Assembly (NCBI GenBank): GCA_964577305.1
Contig: CAZNYS010000008.1
Coordinates: forward strand, 22,835-86,834
Direction of reading: 5' to 3'
Length of the DNA stretch: 64,000 bases
Origin: UBA9300 sp964577305
GTDB taxonomy: Bacteria > Bacteroidota > Bacteroidia > Bacteroidales > VadinHA17
The notes under the pieces are model-generated. The model was not told where the DNA came from and made no database searches. It was given only the letters and a program-made list of their open reading frames with translations. Made by a program: the position numbers and the translations under genes. Shown here piece by piece: positions 33,264 through 43,523 of the stretch. Each line of letters begins with the position of its first letter. The first letter of the stretch is position 1.

Positions 33264-35522
33264 TCAATCTTCAATCATCCGGGCTCCCGGTTCAAGATTT
33301 TCAAGCCAGAATTTTTCCATCGTTTCCCATACATGGTATGATGTGTTTTCCCTTTCATATATACCATGCGATCTCATGGGATATATCATCTGGTCAAATA
33401 ATTTGTTATGTTTTATCAACTCATTGGTAAGCATTTCAGAACTCTGGTAGTGAACATTATCATCGGCAGTACCATGCATTATCAGGAGTTTACCCTGCAG
33501 GTTATGTGCATGCGTTATCGGTGAACCATCCCTGTATCCTTCGGGATTATCCTGCGGAGTACTCATATATCTCTCCTGGTATATTGTATCATAGTTTTTC
33601 TGATCTGAAACGAAAGCTACTGCTATTCCTGTCTTATACAGTTCAGGGTACCTGAACATACAGTTAAGTGTCATCTGTCCACCTCCACTCCAGCCATAGA
33701 TTCCTATCCTCGAACCATCAACGAAGGGATAGGTATCAATCACTTTCCTAACAGCTGCAGCATGGTCCTTTGGAGCCACTATACCAATTTTCCTGTAAAT
33801 AATTTTGCGCCATTCCCTGCCCCTTGGTGACCTTGTTCCCCTGGGATCAATACTCAGAATAAGGTAACCATGCTGTGCCATATACTGATGCCACAGGTCG
33901 CCTCCTCCCCAGCTATTCTGCACAGTAGCACCTGCGGGTTCACCATAGATATATATTATCACCGGGTATTTCTTTGAAGGATCAAAATCGCGTGGCTTTA
34001 TCATCCATGCATCCAGTTCAACCTCACCTATATCTACCCTAAAAAATTCCTTGGGATTCAAACCCAGCTTATCGTATCGGTCTTTAGCTTTCTGGTTGCT
34101 TACGAGCAGACGGGCTTCTTTATGCCCTGGAAGGCTCACAAGTGATATACGCGGAGGTGTAACAACGTTCTGATATGTATGAATAGCCCATCGGGCATCT
34201 GCCGACACCTGGTATGAATGCTGACCCGGCATATTATCCGGAGTAACCTTTTCGGCTTTTCCACTGCCATCCAATCTGCTCCTGTACAGATAACGGTCAA
34301 CAGGTTTATCAGGTGAAGCAATATAATACACATACCCTCCAACAGGATCAATACAGCTTATATTAATAACATCAAAGTCACCCTTTGTAATAAGTTCCAT
34401 CTGTTTTCCATCCCTTGACACTTTATAAAGGTGCAGCCATCCGTCGCGTTCACTTGACCAGGTAAAATACTGCTCATTATCAAGCCAGATAATATTATCA
34501 TGGATATCGAGGAAAGCCTCGTCCCTTTCGGTAAGGATATTTGTCAGCTCCATGGTATTAATATCACCAACCCATACAATATTGGTATTCTGTTTACGGT
34601 TAAGCTGCTGTATCATCACTTCATCCGAACCCGGGATAAAATCCATTCTTGCCAGGTAATTATTACGTGGGTCACCCGGTATATCAAACCACCTGGTTTC
34701 ACCACTGACTGAAGGTATTACCCCAATTTTCACTGCTGAATTGATCGTTCCGGCCTTGGGATATGGCAGAGGTATTGGAACAGAATACACCGAATCAACA
34801 TTGTTTATCAAATAGAAAACACCAGTTCCTTCGGTATCTGTCTGCCAGTAAGCTATATTTTCTCCGTCCGGGCTCCACCTGAAACCATCCCTGCAGTCCA
34901 GCTCCTCTTCATATACCCAGTCGAAGGTTCCATTGATAATATTTTCTCCCCCGTCAAATGTAATCTGGTTTATATTGCCTGTCGACAAATCCTCGACATA
35001 GATATTTTGTTTACTAACATAAGCAACCCGGGTCGCATCAGGTGAAAACTTGGCAAACATCATTGTCGTCCTTTCAACCTCCTTTCCCAGTTGCTGCAAT
35101 TTACCATCTTCAATGTTTAGCACCCAGTAATCTCCCCTGGTATTATATCTCCATACCCTTCTCGTATTAGAAAAGATTAATAGTTTACTGTTATCATCCG
35201 ACCAGGTGTAATCATTTATGCGTAAAGGTTCGGATTCTCCTTCAGGTATAAGCTGAGCCGATGAGATTAATACATAGCGCTTACCTGTCCTGGCATCGTA
35301 CATGACTATATCAGGCGCACCTGTTTCATTATTAAGCTCAAGCGTAGAATATCCTTCAGAGTCTTTCATCCATCTGACAGGACCATATCTTTCCTGGGTG
35401 TATACTCCATCCCTGAAAATATCTTCAAGTTTGAGCTCATTCTTATCCTGAGCATCCAATAAACCTGTGATAATGAATAAAAAAGGCAGTAATAGGAAGC
35501 CTCGTAAATAATAATTCTTCAT
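33264..35522 (-). CDS. dipeptidyl peptidase IV-like S9 peptidase
   Basis: An exported 752-residue prolyl oligopeptidase-family enzyme, with a signal peptide (MKNYYLRGFLLLPFLFIITG, then LLDAQ). The N-terminal beta-propeller includes FDWVYEEELDCRDGFRWSPDGENIAYW, and its Glu-Glu pair anchors the substrate N-terminus in DPP IV enzymes. The catalytic domain has S612 in YGWSGGGQM, D688 in HGTADDNVHY and H719 in MRSHGIYER. The Gly after the nucleophile (GWSGGG) replaces the more common Tyr (GWSYGG), which may change S1 access. It probably releases X-Pro dipeptides from peptides outside the cytoplasm. Confidence 0.9.
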   Translation of the reverse strand: MKNYYLRGFLLLPFLFIITGLLDAQDKNELKLEDIFRDGVYTQERYGPVRWMKDSEGYSTLELNNETGAPDIVMYDARTGKRYVLISSAQLIPEGESEPLRINDYTWSDDNSKLLIFSNTRRVWRYNTRGDYWVLNIEDGKLQQLGKEVERTTMMFAKFSPDATRVAYVSKQNIYVEDLSTGNINQITFDGGENIINGTFDWVYEEELDCRDGFRWSPDGENIAYWQTDTEGTGVFYLINNVDSVYSVPIPLPYPKAGTINSAVKIGVIPSVSGETRWFDIPGDPRNNYLARMDFIPGSDEVMIQQLNRKQNTNIVWVGDINTMELTNILTERDEAFLDIHDNIIWLDNEQYFTWSSERDGWLHLYKVSRDGKQMELITKGDFDVINISCIDPVGGYVYYIASPDKPVDRYLYRSRLDGSGKAEKVTPDNMPGQHSYQVSADARWAIHTYQNVVTPPRISLVSLPGHKEARLLVSNQKAKDRYDKLGLNPKEFFRVDIGEVELDAWMIKPRDFDPSKKYPVIIYIYGEPAGATVQNSWGGGDLWHQYMAQHGYLILSIDPRGTRSPRGREWRKIIYRKIGIVAPKDHAAAVRKVIDTYPFVDGSRIGIYGWSGGGQMTLNCMFRYPELYKTGIAVAFVSDQKNYDTIYQERYMSTPQDNPEGYRDGSPITHAHNLQGKLLIMHGTADDNVHYQSSEMLTNELIKHNKLFDQMIYPMRSHGIYERENTSYHVWETMEKFWLENLEPGARMIED

Positions 35523-35561
35523 TTTTGTATTTTTTTGATTATATATACCCTGATATTTCTT

Positions 35562-37967
35562 TTAAAGTTTGAACAAAATTTCATATTGCCCACCTGATAA
35601 TTCTAAATTACTATATTGTTCTGATAAATTAATATCTTTTGTTTTCTTATTAGTCACATCATATATCCTGATTTCAGTATTTACATATTGAGGAAGTATA
35701 ACAGCACCTATACATCCATCAGGGATATGGACGTAATAAACATACTCCTTTTCACTCCTTTTTTTCCAGTTTGAGATAATTTCTCCGTAGTTGGTCATGT
35801 AGCTACAATTAACATATTTGAGACTATCAGGAAATTTTGGAGATAGTACGAATCTACTGAAACCCGGGTAAGCCGGATCAGGATTGATCCCTGCCAGGTA
35901 TTTGTAAAACCATTCAGAAACACTTCCAAACATAGGATGACAGTTTGAGTAGGTATTATCACTTTCTTTCCAGGTTTCCCATATAGTATTTGCACCGTTT
36001 TTTATCATAAATCCCCAGCCCGGATAGTCAGTGCTGTTAACCACATCATAAGCAAAAGAGGTTTTCCCGGTTTTTGACAAAGCTGATAGTATATATTTTG
36101 TTCCAAATATACCAGTGGTAAAGTGCCCGTCAGCTTTTTTAATATAGTATTCCAGACTATCCGAAACTTCTTCTACATTATCCTGTGGAATAAGATCATA
36201 ATAAAGCAGAACCGAATACAGAACCTGCTTATTATCAACATCATATCTGGGATATAACCAGAAGTCATTTATTAATAGTTCTGATAGCTTTGATTCCAGT
36301 GCAGTAAATCTTCTAATACCCTGTTTATCATTCATTAAGGCGGCAAATTCTTTCATTATTCCTGCACATTGCAGGTAATGAGCCGTACCGGTTAGTTCAA
36401 CCGGTACACTTTCCAGTGATTCATGATCACTCAAACCAGAACTTACTATGCCATCAGGATGCAATCTGGCGACCTTATCCATCCAGCCAACATCAAGATC
36501 ATATAATTCCTTCACTATATCTGTATCATTATAATAAAGATACAGATAGTACTGTGTTATCAGGAATGCAGATTCCCAGCTCAGGCCGCAATATTTAATG
36601 CCTACATATGGTGCGGTGTCCACAAAAATCGAGTCATTGATGGCATCAATCCAGTCATAGACTGTTTTACTGTAGAAATCCTTCATATCAAAATTATAAA
36701 TAAAGGCTTCACTGGTGGCATTCAGATCACCACCGTAGCCAAATTTCTCACGGGCCGGACAATCTGATTGTACACTTATCAGGTTAGCCCTGAATGTACG
36801 TACAGAAGCATCCTGTATTGAATCAATCAGACCTGAGGAGCAGCTGAAACTGTTAGTATGCAGATCTGTACTAAAGAAAAGACCCCGGATATCTGACAGC
36901 TCAGGTTTGTAATTCAGACCCTTTATTTCCATATATCGATAGGTATGGTAAGTAAATTCAGGGGAGAAATACATTATTGAGTCTTTGCCAAATATATAAG
37001 TATCTGTTTGCCATGCAATATCGGGAGCACCGGGACCTCCCACACCTGCCCTCTTTATCTGACCGCATACAGTAGTCATAGGGTTAAGTTCACCCGATTC
37101 ATATATTCTTTCACCAAAACGGAAAACTACAGAGTCCCCTGATTTGCCCTTCAACATAATTTTATAAACACCGGTGAAATTAACCCCCAAATCTACTATC
37201 CATTTATTATCTGCAAGGCCATATATATCTACAGGGATTATTGTATCTATGACAGCTACAGGAGGGAAAAATTGTTTTTGTAACTGCCCTCCTGGCCCTG
37301 AGTAAATTACAGCCTTACTCCAGTGATTATCTTTGAATCCGGTTTCTTTCCATCCAGGCTCTTTATACGATGCATTATAAACTACTCCAAGATAAACATC
37401 ATTCCTCATTACCGGCCCGTAAGAGAATTTCCATGAATTGTCAGTAATTACCTCCTGAACTGTCCCATCGCCATATTCAATGCTTAATTTTGCTATAAAA
37501 CCAGGTTTCCCAACTGTAAGATTATCTCTCAGATTCAGGTGTCCCCACATTTTAAGGGGCAATGGGTTATAGAAACCATTTCCTAGGCACACACTGATGC
37601 AATTCAGCCCTTTTATAAGGCTTTCAGTAATATCATATTCTGAATAATACACTCGCTTGCTGAAATCAGTCCATGCCGGGCTCAAAATATTGTCTTTTGA
37701 ATAAACGCCATTTATAAAGAATCTGAAGTAGCCTGCTGCTGAAATAAAGAGTCTGGCACTTTCTATATCTTCCTTTACCAGGTATTCTTTTCTGAATAAG
37801 GGTGCCTGATAATTACTGTAGAACAAACTGTCATGCTCTGGTAAAGGAATCGTATCCTGTATCCAGAAAGCATTTTCCAGGTCATGCTGAATTTTTCTAT
37901 CATCACAACTATCGAACAGGACTATCAGGAAGGCCAGGAACAATAAAGTATTAACAGAATGCTTCAT
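35562..37967 (-). CDS. alpha-L-rhamnosidase, GH78-type lipoprotein
   Basis: An 801-residue lipoprotein (lipobox around FDSC, Cys21) with the multi-domain build of GH78 rhamnosidases. N-terminal beta-sandwich domains (YFRFFINGVYSKDNILSPAWTDFSKRVYYSEYDIT) precede a catalytic (alpha/alpha)6 part from about residue 390, with VQSDCPAREKFGYGGDLNATSEAF, the conserved DCPxRE motif containing acid residues, and a W-x-E segment GANTIWETWKESD. It would remove terminal rhamnose from a polysaccharide or glycoside. It follows the GH95 gene by 8 bases, so both are probably expressed together. Confidence 0.88.
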   Translation of the reverse strand: MKHSVNTLLFLAFLIVLFDSCDDRKIQHDLENAFWIQDTIPLPEHDSLFYSNYQAPLFRKEYLVKEDIESARLFISAAGYFRFFINGVYSKDNILSPAWTDFSKRVYYSEYDITESLIKGLNCISVCLGNGFYNPLPLKMWGHLNLRDNLTVGKPGFIAKLSIEYGDGTVQEVITDNSWKFSYGPVMRNDVYLGVVYNASYKEPGWKETGFKDNHWSKAVIYSGPGGQLQKQFFPPVAVIDTIIPVDIYGLADNKWIVDLGVNFTGVYKIMLKGKSGDSVVFRFGERIYESGELNPMTTVCGQIKRAGVGGPGAPDIAWQTDTYIFGKDSIMYFSPEFTYHTYRYMEIKGLNYKPELSDIRGLFFSTDLHTNSFSCSSGLIDSIQDASVRTFRANLISVQSDCPAREKFGYGGDLNATSEAFIYNFDMKDFYSKTVYDWIDAINDSIFVDTAPYVGIKYCGLSWESAFLITQYYLYLYYNDTDIVKELYDLDVGWMDKVARLHPDGIVSSGLSDHESLESVPVELTGTAHYLQCAGIMKEFAALMNDKQGIRRFTALESKLSELLINDFWLYPRYDVDNKQVLYSVLLYYDLIPQDNVEEVSDSLEYYIKKADGHFTTGIFGTKYILSALSKTGKTSFAYDVVNSTDYPGWGFMIKNGANTIWETWKESDNTYSNCHPMFGSVSEWFYKYLAGINPDPAYPGFSRFVLSPKFPDSLKYVNCSYMTNYGEIISNWKKRSEKEYVYYVHIPDGCIGAVILPQYVNTEIRIYDVTNKKTKDINLSEQYSNLELSGGQYEILFKL

Positions 37968-37975
37968 ATTTTATT

Positions 37976-40402
37976 TTAATCAATATCAATATTATACACG
38001 GCTCCTGCTTTGGTTTCAAATTCAAATATTCCGGCTTCGATTTCTTTTTTCCGCACCCTTTTCCCGTATGTAAATATTCTGCAATCTGAGCCAATATTTA
38101 TCCTGCAATTTTCACCTGCCTTTGATATAATCTCCAGATCTGTCAGTTTATTATTTTTCCATTCAAGAGATAGTTCAAAACCTCCCCTGGCGCAAACACC
38201 ACTGAATTTACCATTATCCCATTCATCAGGCAAAGCCGGCAACAGGTCAATTACTCCTTCATGAGATTGCACCAGCATTTCAGTAATCCCTGCAGTTACG
38301 CCCATTGTACCATCTATCTGCAATGGCGTATAACATTTGGCAAAAAGCTGAGGGTATGCCTGTTCCTTAATATATCCTTTGAAGATTTTATTTGCCCTGT
38401 TACCATCATATAATCGTGCCCACAGGGCCATTTTCCAACCTCTTGAAAAGCCTGTTCCGCCATCACCTCTCTGCTCAAGAACTTCCTTGCAGGCATCAAT
38501 AAGTCCGGGAGTTTTCTTTACTGATATAACATTACCCGGATACAGACCGTACATATGAGAAAAATGCCTGTGTTTTTCTTCAAGCTGTGCATAATCCTCT
38601 GTCCATTCCTGCAATGAGCCGTCTGATCCCACCATCGCGGGTACCAGTCTTTCCCTGGCCTGTTTAACTTTAACCGCAAATTCGTGGTCGAGGTCAAGCA
38701 GGTAAGCAGCCTCAGTATAATATCCGAAAAGGTCGGTTAATATCTGCATGTCAATTGAAGAGCCGTAACAAATAGTTGTGAAATAATACATACCGGTAAC
38801 TTCATCATAGAAGTACCTGTATCCCGGTCCGTCAGGTGGATTTTCCGGGGAATTTGAGGGATTAGTTACAAGCCATTTACCATTTGGATGCTCAACCAGG
38901 AAATCCATAAAGAATTCAACAGAGCCTTTAATCACAGGGTACACATCCCTGAGATAATCCATATCCATGGTATATAAATAGTGTTCCCATAAATGTGTTG
39001 TAAGCCAGGCACCACCGGTAGTGAAAGTTCCCCATGCTGGCCCGTCCATAGGGGCTGCTACCCTCCAGATATCGGTATTCTGGTGAAAAACCCAGCCCCC
39101 GGCACCATAATGTTCCCTGGCAACTTGTGAACCCTGGTCAGTGAGTTCTTTAACCATTGTAATAAGTGGCTCGGCACATTCAGAAAGATTACCTGACTCT
39201 ACAGGCCAGTAATTCATTTCAGTGTTAATATTGGTAGTATACTTTGAGTCCCATGAAGGATTCATATCTTCATTCCATATACCCTGGAGGTTTGCTGCCT
39301 CTGTTCCCTGACGGGAAGAGGATATTAAAACGTAACGGCCAAAATTATAACATAGTGCTGCCAGGTCAGGATCAGAATTATTCTCAAATACTTGCATCCG
39401 CTTATCTGTTGGAAGATATGAATTGTCTGTTTCAGGCAGCTCAAGCTTTACCCTGTCAAAAAGTGTCCTGTAATCATTAACTGCAGAAGTCTTAAGATCA
39501 TTATAGGATTTACCAATGATATTTTCAATATACTCCTCAGCTCTTCTGATTTGATCGGCACTTACATCATTATAACTGACAAAATTGGTAGCTGCCACAA
39601 GGCATAAGGTAACAGCATCTGCATTATCCACTATCAGCTGTGTCCCATCAACTTTCATTTCACCACCCTCGTTAAATGCCTTTAACTGCACACGGTACAT
39701 GATCTTTCCTTCCACACCAAGGTAATCAGCTGATTTACCATTAACCATTAAACCATCGTCACCCACTGCATCCATCCTGAAATAATCAGTGGCATAATTG
39801 GAATGAGCCATGTTCCTGACGCCTCTGAGCTCAGCTTTGAAACTGATCTTATTTTTTCTATCGGCACTTAGCCTGATAATAATAGCCTGGCCAGGAGATG
39901 AAGAAAAAACCTCTCTCTTATATAAAATGCCGCCAGCACTGTACTCAACATGCACTATACCTGTTTTGAGATCAAGCCATCTTTTGTAGTCCGTAATTTC
40001 ACTCTCATTATCAAAAAATATATGGAGATTAGCTGTTGACTGGTATTTCTGTTGTTCAACCGGGTATCCCATCAGGTAACGTCCAAACAGTTTATGTGCT
40101 TTCAATGGTTCTCCATTAAAGATATATTCCTGTATCACAGGTAAAACTTTATATCCTCCTTCAACAACTGTTGAATAAGGGCCACCCGACCAGTATGTCT
40201 CTTCATTTATCTGGATTCTTTCCTCATCATATTTGCCAAATATCATAGCTCCCAGTCTGCCGTTTCCCACAGGCAGAGCTTCTTCCCATTCCTTTGCCGG
40301 CTGCTCATACCATAAAGTATAGGATGGATCAAAAACCCTATCCTGGGAATAGGCAATGGATTGAATACATACGAACAGAAAAAAAACAGCAGCTCCTCTC
40401 AT
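37976..40402 (-). CDS. GH95 family alpha-L-fucosidase or alpha-L-galactosidase
   Basis: An 808-residue exported enzyme (signal MRGAAVFFLFVCIQSIAYS) with the GH95 layout. The N-terminal domain has LWYEQPAKEWEEALPVGNGRLGAM (landmarks ALPVGNGRLGAM) and QINEETYWSGGP. The catalytic domain has YTTNINTEMNYWPVESGNL with the Asn pair N391/N393, and NPSNSPEN with E520, residues corresponding to catalytic positions in Bifidobacterium AfcA. The family cleaves alpha-1,2-fucosides or the terminal L-galactose of plant pectin side chains. With a GH78 rhamnosidase behind it, a rhamnose-containing plant or algal glycan target is plausible but unproven. There is no SusC/SusD pair in the window. Confidence 0.88.
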   Translation of the reverse strand: MRGAAVFFLFVCIQSIAYSQDRVFDPSYTLWYEQPAKEWEEALPVGNGRLGAMIFGKYDEERIQINEETYWSGGPYSTVVEGGYKVLPVIQEYIFNGEPLKAHKLFGRYLMGYPVEQQKYQSTANLHIFFDNESEITDYKRWLDLKTGIVHVEYSAGGILYKREVFSSSPGQAIIIRLSADRKNKISFKAELRGVRNMAHSNYATDYFRMDAVGDDGLMVNGKSADYLGVEGKIMYRVQLKAFNEGGEMKVDGTQLIVDNADAVTLCLVAATNFVSYNDVSADQIRRAEEYIENIIGKSYNDLKTSAVNDYRTLFDRVKLELPETDNSYLPTDKRMQVFENNSDPDLAALCYNFGRYVLISSSRQGTEAANLQGIWNEDMNPSWDSKYTTNINTEMNYWPVESGNLSECAEPLITMVKELTDQGSQVAREHYGAGGWVFHQNTDIWRVAAPMDGPAWGTFTTGGAWLTTHLWEHYLYTMDMDYLRDVYPVIKGSVEFFMDFLVEHPNGKWLVTNPSNSPENPPDGPGYRYFYDEVTGMYYFTTICYGSSIDMQILTDLFGYYTEAAYLLDLDHEFAVKVKQARERLVPAMVGSDGSLQEWTEDYAQLEEKHRHFSHMYGLYPGNVISVKKTPGLIDACKEVLEQRGDGGTGFSRGWKMALWARLYDGNRANKIFKGYIKEQAYPQLFAKCYTPLQIDGTMGVTAGITEMLVQSHEGVIDLLPALPDEWDNGKFSGVCARGGFELSLEWKNNKLTDLEIISKAGENCRINIGSDCRIFTYGKRVRKKEIEAGIFEFETKAGAVYNIDID

Positions 40403-40588
40403 GATCCGGTTTTTTTAGTGATTCTGGATTTTTATTTAATAACAAAGTAACATTAATTATTAGAAATCGGTCCTTCTCAACATGAAAAGAAATAAGAACT
40501 ACAATTTAAATATATTTTCAAGACTCACATATTGATATCCAGCACTTTAACAATAGACCCGAAATATCAATTTTTCACATTTTTTTTG

Positions 40589-40596
40589 TATATTTG
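40589..40596 (+). promoter_or_regulatory. -7 promoter element of ppdK
   Basis: TATATTTG matches the Bacteroidota -7 consensus TAnnTTTG. A matching TTTG is not present 19 bases upstream. It lies 48 bases before the ppdK start. Confidence 0.5.
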
Positions 40597-40643
40597 CGAC
40601 TTGAATTTTTTAGAAGAATAATTAATATAAAAAAATAGAATCA

Positions 40644-43352
40644 ATGGCTAAGGTAAAAAGAGTTTACACTTTTGGAGACAAAAAAGCCGAGGGCAACACA
40701 GGTATGAAAAATTTGCTTGGTGGCAAGGGAGCCAACCTGGCTGAAATGAACCTGACAGGTGTACCAGTACCTCCAGGTTTCACAATTACAACTGATGTTT
40801 GTACCGAGTATAATGAGATGGGCAGGGAAAAAGTTGTTGAATTAATCAAAGATGATGTTGAGGTTGCGATAGGGAATATTGAAAAAATAATGGGATCAAA
40901 GTTTGGTTCCAGGGATAATCCATGCCTGGTGTCTGTTAGATCAGGTGCGAGGGTATCGATGCCCGGAATGATGGATACAGTATTAAACCTGGGGATGAAT
41001 GATGATGCGGTTATAGGTCTAGCAAACAAAACAGGTAATGCAAGATTTGCTTGGGACTCATATCGCAGGTTTGTACAGATGTATGGTGATGTTGTAATGG
41101 GCCTTAAACCTGAATCAAAAGAAGATGTTGATCCTTTTGAAGAGATAATAGAGGCCTTGAAGGACGAAAGAGAGATACAAGATGACATTGAACTTACAGT
41201 GGACGACCTCAAATTGCTGGTAACAAAGTTTAAAAAAGCTGTAAAAGACAAAACTGGTCTTGATTTTCCTGCTGATCCCTGGGAACAGCTGTGGGGATCA
41301 ATATGTGCTGTTTTTGACAGCTGGATGAACCAGCGCGCCAGGTACTACCGCCAGATGAACAATATACCCGAAGAATGGGGAACAGCTGTGAATGTACAGG
41401 CTATGGTATTTGGTAATATGGGTAAAAAATCCGGAACAGGAGTGGCATTCACCCGTGATGCAGCCACAGGAGAAAATATTTTTAATGGCGAGTATCTCAT
41501 TGATGCCCAGGGTGAAGATGTTGTTGCAGGTATAAGAACACCGCAGCAGATAACACATGAAGGATCATTGCGCTGGGCCAAACTGGCAGGAATAAGTGAA
41601 GAAGAAAGAGCTTCAAAGTACCCTTCACTGGAGGAGGTAATGCCTGAAGTATACCAGGAATTGTTTACAATCCAGAAAAAGCTTGAAGATCATTATAGTG
41701 ATATGCAGGACCTCGAATTTACCATTCAGGATGGGAAATTATGGTTGCTGCAAACAAGGAATGGCAAGAGAACAGCTGCTGCCATGCTCAAAATAGCTAT
41801 TGACCTGCTTAAAGAAGGAAAAATTGACGAAAAAACAGCATTACTCCGCCAGGAACCAAATAAGCTTGATGAATTACTGCACCCGGTATTCGACGAAAAT
41901 GCACTGAAAAGTGCAGTTGTGATAGGCAAAGGTTTGCCTGCTTCACCTGGTGCAGCTACAGGCCAGATAGTGTTTTTTGCTGACGAAGCAGGTAAATACC
42001 CTGCATCAATACTGGTTCGTATTGAGACATCACCCGAGGACCTTGAAGGAATGAACATAGCCAGGGGTATACTAACTGCACGGGGTGGGATGACTTCACA
42101 TGCTGCTGTTGTCGCAAGGGGAATGGGTAAATGCTGTGTGTCAGGTGCAGGCAATATTAGCATTAACTATAAAACACGCACCATGAAAGCCAGAGATAAA
42201 ACCTTCAACGAAGGTGACTGGATATCTTTGAATGGTAGTACCGGCGAGGTATATGAATCAAAGATTGCTTCAATAAATCCCCAGATGGGTGGTGATTTTG
42301 GCAAGATAATGGACCTGGCAGAAAAGTATACAAGGATGGATGTAAGAACCAATGCCGATACACCCAAAGATGCTAAGATAGCCAGGCAATTTGGAGCTAA
42401 AGGAATAGGACTGACCCGTACTGAACATATGTTCTTCGAAGGTGACAGGATAATCGCCATGAGAGAGATGATCCTTGCTGATAGCGAAAAAGACAGACGG
42501 CAAGCTCTTGAAAAGCTCCTTCCCTACCAGAGAGAGGATTTTGAAGGTATACTGGAAGCAATGCAGGGATATGGTGTTACTATAAGATTACTTGACCCTC
42601 CACTTCACGAATTTGTGCCTCATGAAGAGGAGAACCAGGCCGAAATGGCCAAAGAAATGGGAATCACAGCAGATGAGGTTAAGGCAATGGTGGATTCACT
42701 CCACGAATTTAATCCCATGCTTGGCCACCGTGGTTGCCGTCTCGGAAATACTTATCCCGAAATAACAGAAATGCAGGCAAGAGCAATTATTGAAGCTGCA
42801 TGTAATCTTAAAAAGAAAGGTATTGATGCTAAACCTGAAATAATGGTTCCCCTTATTGGGACAGTAGAAGAACTTAAATTACAGGATCAGATAATACGGG
42901 AAACTGCTGAAACAGTATTCAAAGAGAAAGATATAAGGGTGGATTATCTCGTCGGAACAATGATAGAGATACCACGTGCAGCACTTACAGCTGGTAAGGT
43001 GGCTGAAGTAGCTGAATTCTTCTCCTTCGGTACCAATGACCTTACGCAAATGACATTTGGCTATTCAAGGGATGACGCCGGTTCATTCCTTCCTGTATAC
43101 CTTAAGAAAGGAATACTGAAAGATGATCCTTTCCAGATCCTGGACCAGGAAGGTGTTGGCCAACTGGTACGAATGGGAACAGAAAGGGGCCGTGCTGCAA
43201 GGAAAAACCTCAAGGTTGGTATCTGCGGTGAACATGGTGGTGAACCAAGTTCAGTTGAATTCTGCGATTCTGTGGGAATGAACTATGTAAGCTGTTCTCC
43301 TTTCAGGGTTCCAATAGCAAGATTGGCTGCCGCACAGGCAAATATCCGATAA
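40644..43352 (+). CDS. ppdK: pyruvate, phosphate dikinase
   Basis: PPDK interconverts pyruvate, ATP and phosphate with PEP, AMP and pyrophosphate. The 902 residues have the ATP-grasp N-terminal domain (LLGGKGANLAEMN, VSVRSGARVSMPGMMDT), the swivelling phospho-His domain with GGMTSHAAVVARGMGKCC (catalytic His and Cys region) and a PEP-binding barrel with GIGLTRTEHMFF and GEHGGEPSSVEFC at the C-terminus. It runs into the pckA gene on the same strand after about 170 bases that include an inverted repeat. In anaerobic Bacteroidota it often works with PckA and Pyk to balance PEP and pyruvate. Confidence 0.96.
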   Translation: MAKVKRVYTFGDKKAEGNTGMKNLLGGKGANLAEMNLTGVPVPPGFTITTDVCTEYNEMGREKVVELIKDDVEVAIGNIEKIMGSKFGSRDNPCLVSVRSGARVSMPGMMDTVLNLGMNDDAVIGLANKTGNARFAWDSYRRFVQMYGDVVMGLKPESKEDVDPFEEIIEALKDEREIQDDIELTVDDLKLLVTKFKKAVKDKTGLDFPADPWEQLWGSICAVFDSWMNQRARYYRQMNNIPEEWGTAVNVQAMVFGNMGKKSGTGVAFTRDAATGENIFNGEYLIDAQGEDVVAGIRTPQQITHEGSLRWAKLAGISEEERASKYPSLEEVMPEVYQELFTIQKKLEDHYSDMQDLEFTIQDGKLWLLQTRNGKRTAAAMLKIAIDLLKEGKIDEKTALLRQEPNKLDELLHPVFDENALKSAVVIGKGLPASPGAATGQIVFFADEAGKYPASILVRIETSPEDLEGMNIARGILTARGGMTSHAAVVARGMGKCCVSGAGNISINYKTRTMKARDKTFNEGDWISLNGSTGEVYESKIASINPQMGGDFGKIMDLAEKYTRMDVRTNADTPKDAKIARQFGAKGIGLTRTEHMFFEGDRIIAMREMILADSEKDRRQALEKLLPYQREDFEGILEAMQGYGVTIRLLDPPLHEFVPHEEENQAEMAKEMGITADEVKAMVDSLHEFNPMLGHRGCRLGNTYPEITEMQARAIIEAACNLKKKGIDAKPEIMVPLIGTVEELKLQDQIIRETAETVFKEKDIRVDYLVGTMIEIPRAALTAGKVAEVAEFFSFGTNDLTQMTFGYSRDDAGSFLPVYLKKGILKDDPFQILDQEGVGQLVRMGTERGRAARKNLKVGICGEHGGEPSSVEFCDSVGMNYVSCSPFRVPIARLAAAQANIR

Positions 43353-43363
43353 ATTGGAATATT

Positions 43364-43421
43364 GGATTAATGGAATAATGGGTTATCAGAAAACTATCTC
43401 TTCCCAGTATTCCGTTAATCC
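43364..43421. repeat. imperfect inverted repeat after ppdK
   Basis: Arms GGATTAATGGAATAATGGG (43364-43382) and CCCAGTATTCCGTTAATCC (43403-43421) match at 17 of 19 positions, with a 20-base loop. They could form the ppdK transcript end. The left arm belongs to an array with 8-base period TGGAATAY starting at 43355. A TACCTTTG -7 element for pckA follows at 43491-43498. Confidence 0.7.
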
Positions 43422-43523
43422 ATTATTTCTTCTCTAGGTACAATTCATAATCCAGGGCGAAAATTTCATCTATCTCCCTCAAATATTTTATACCTTTGGT
43501 TCTTGAACCCAAAATTTACAGTA

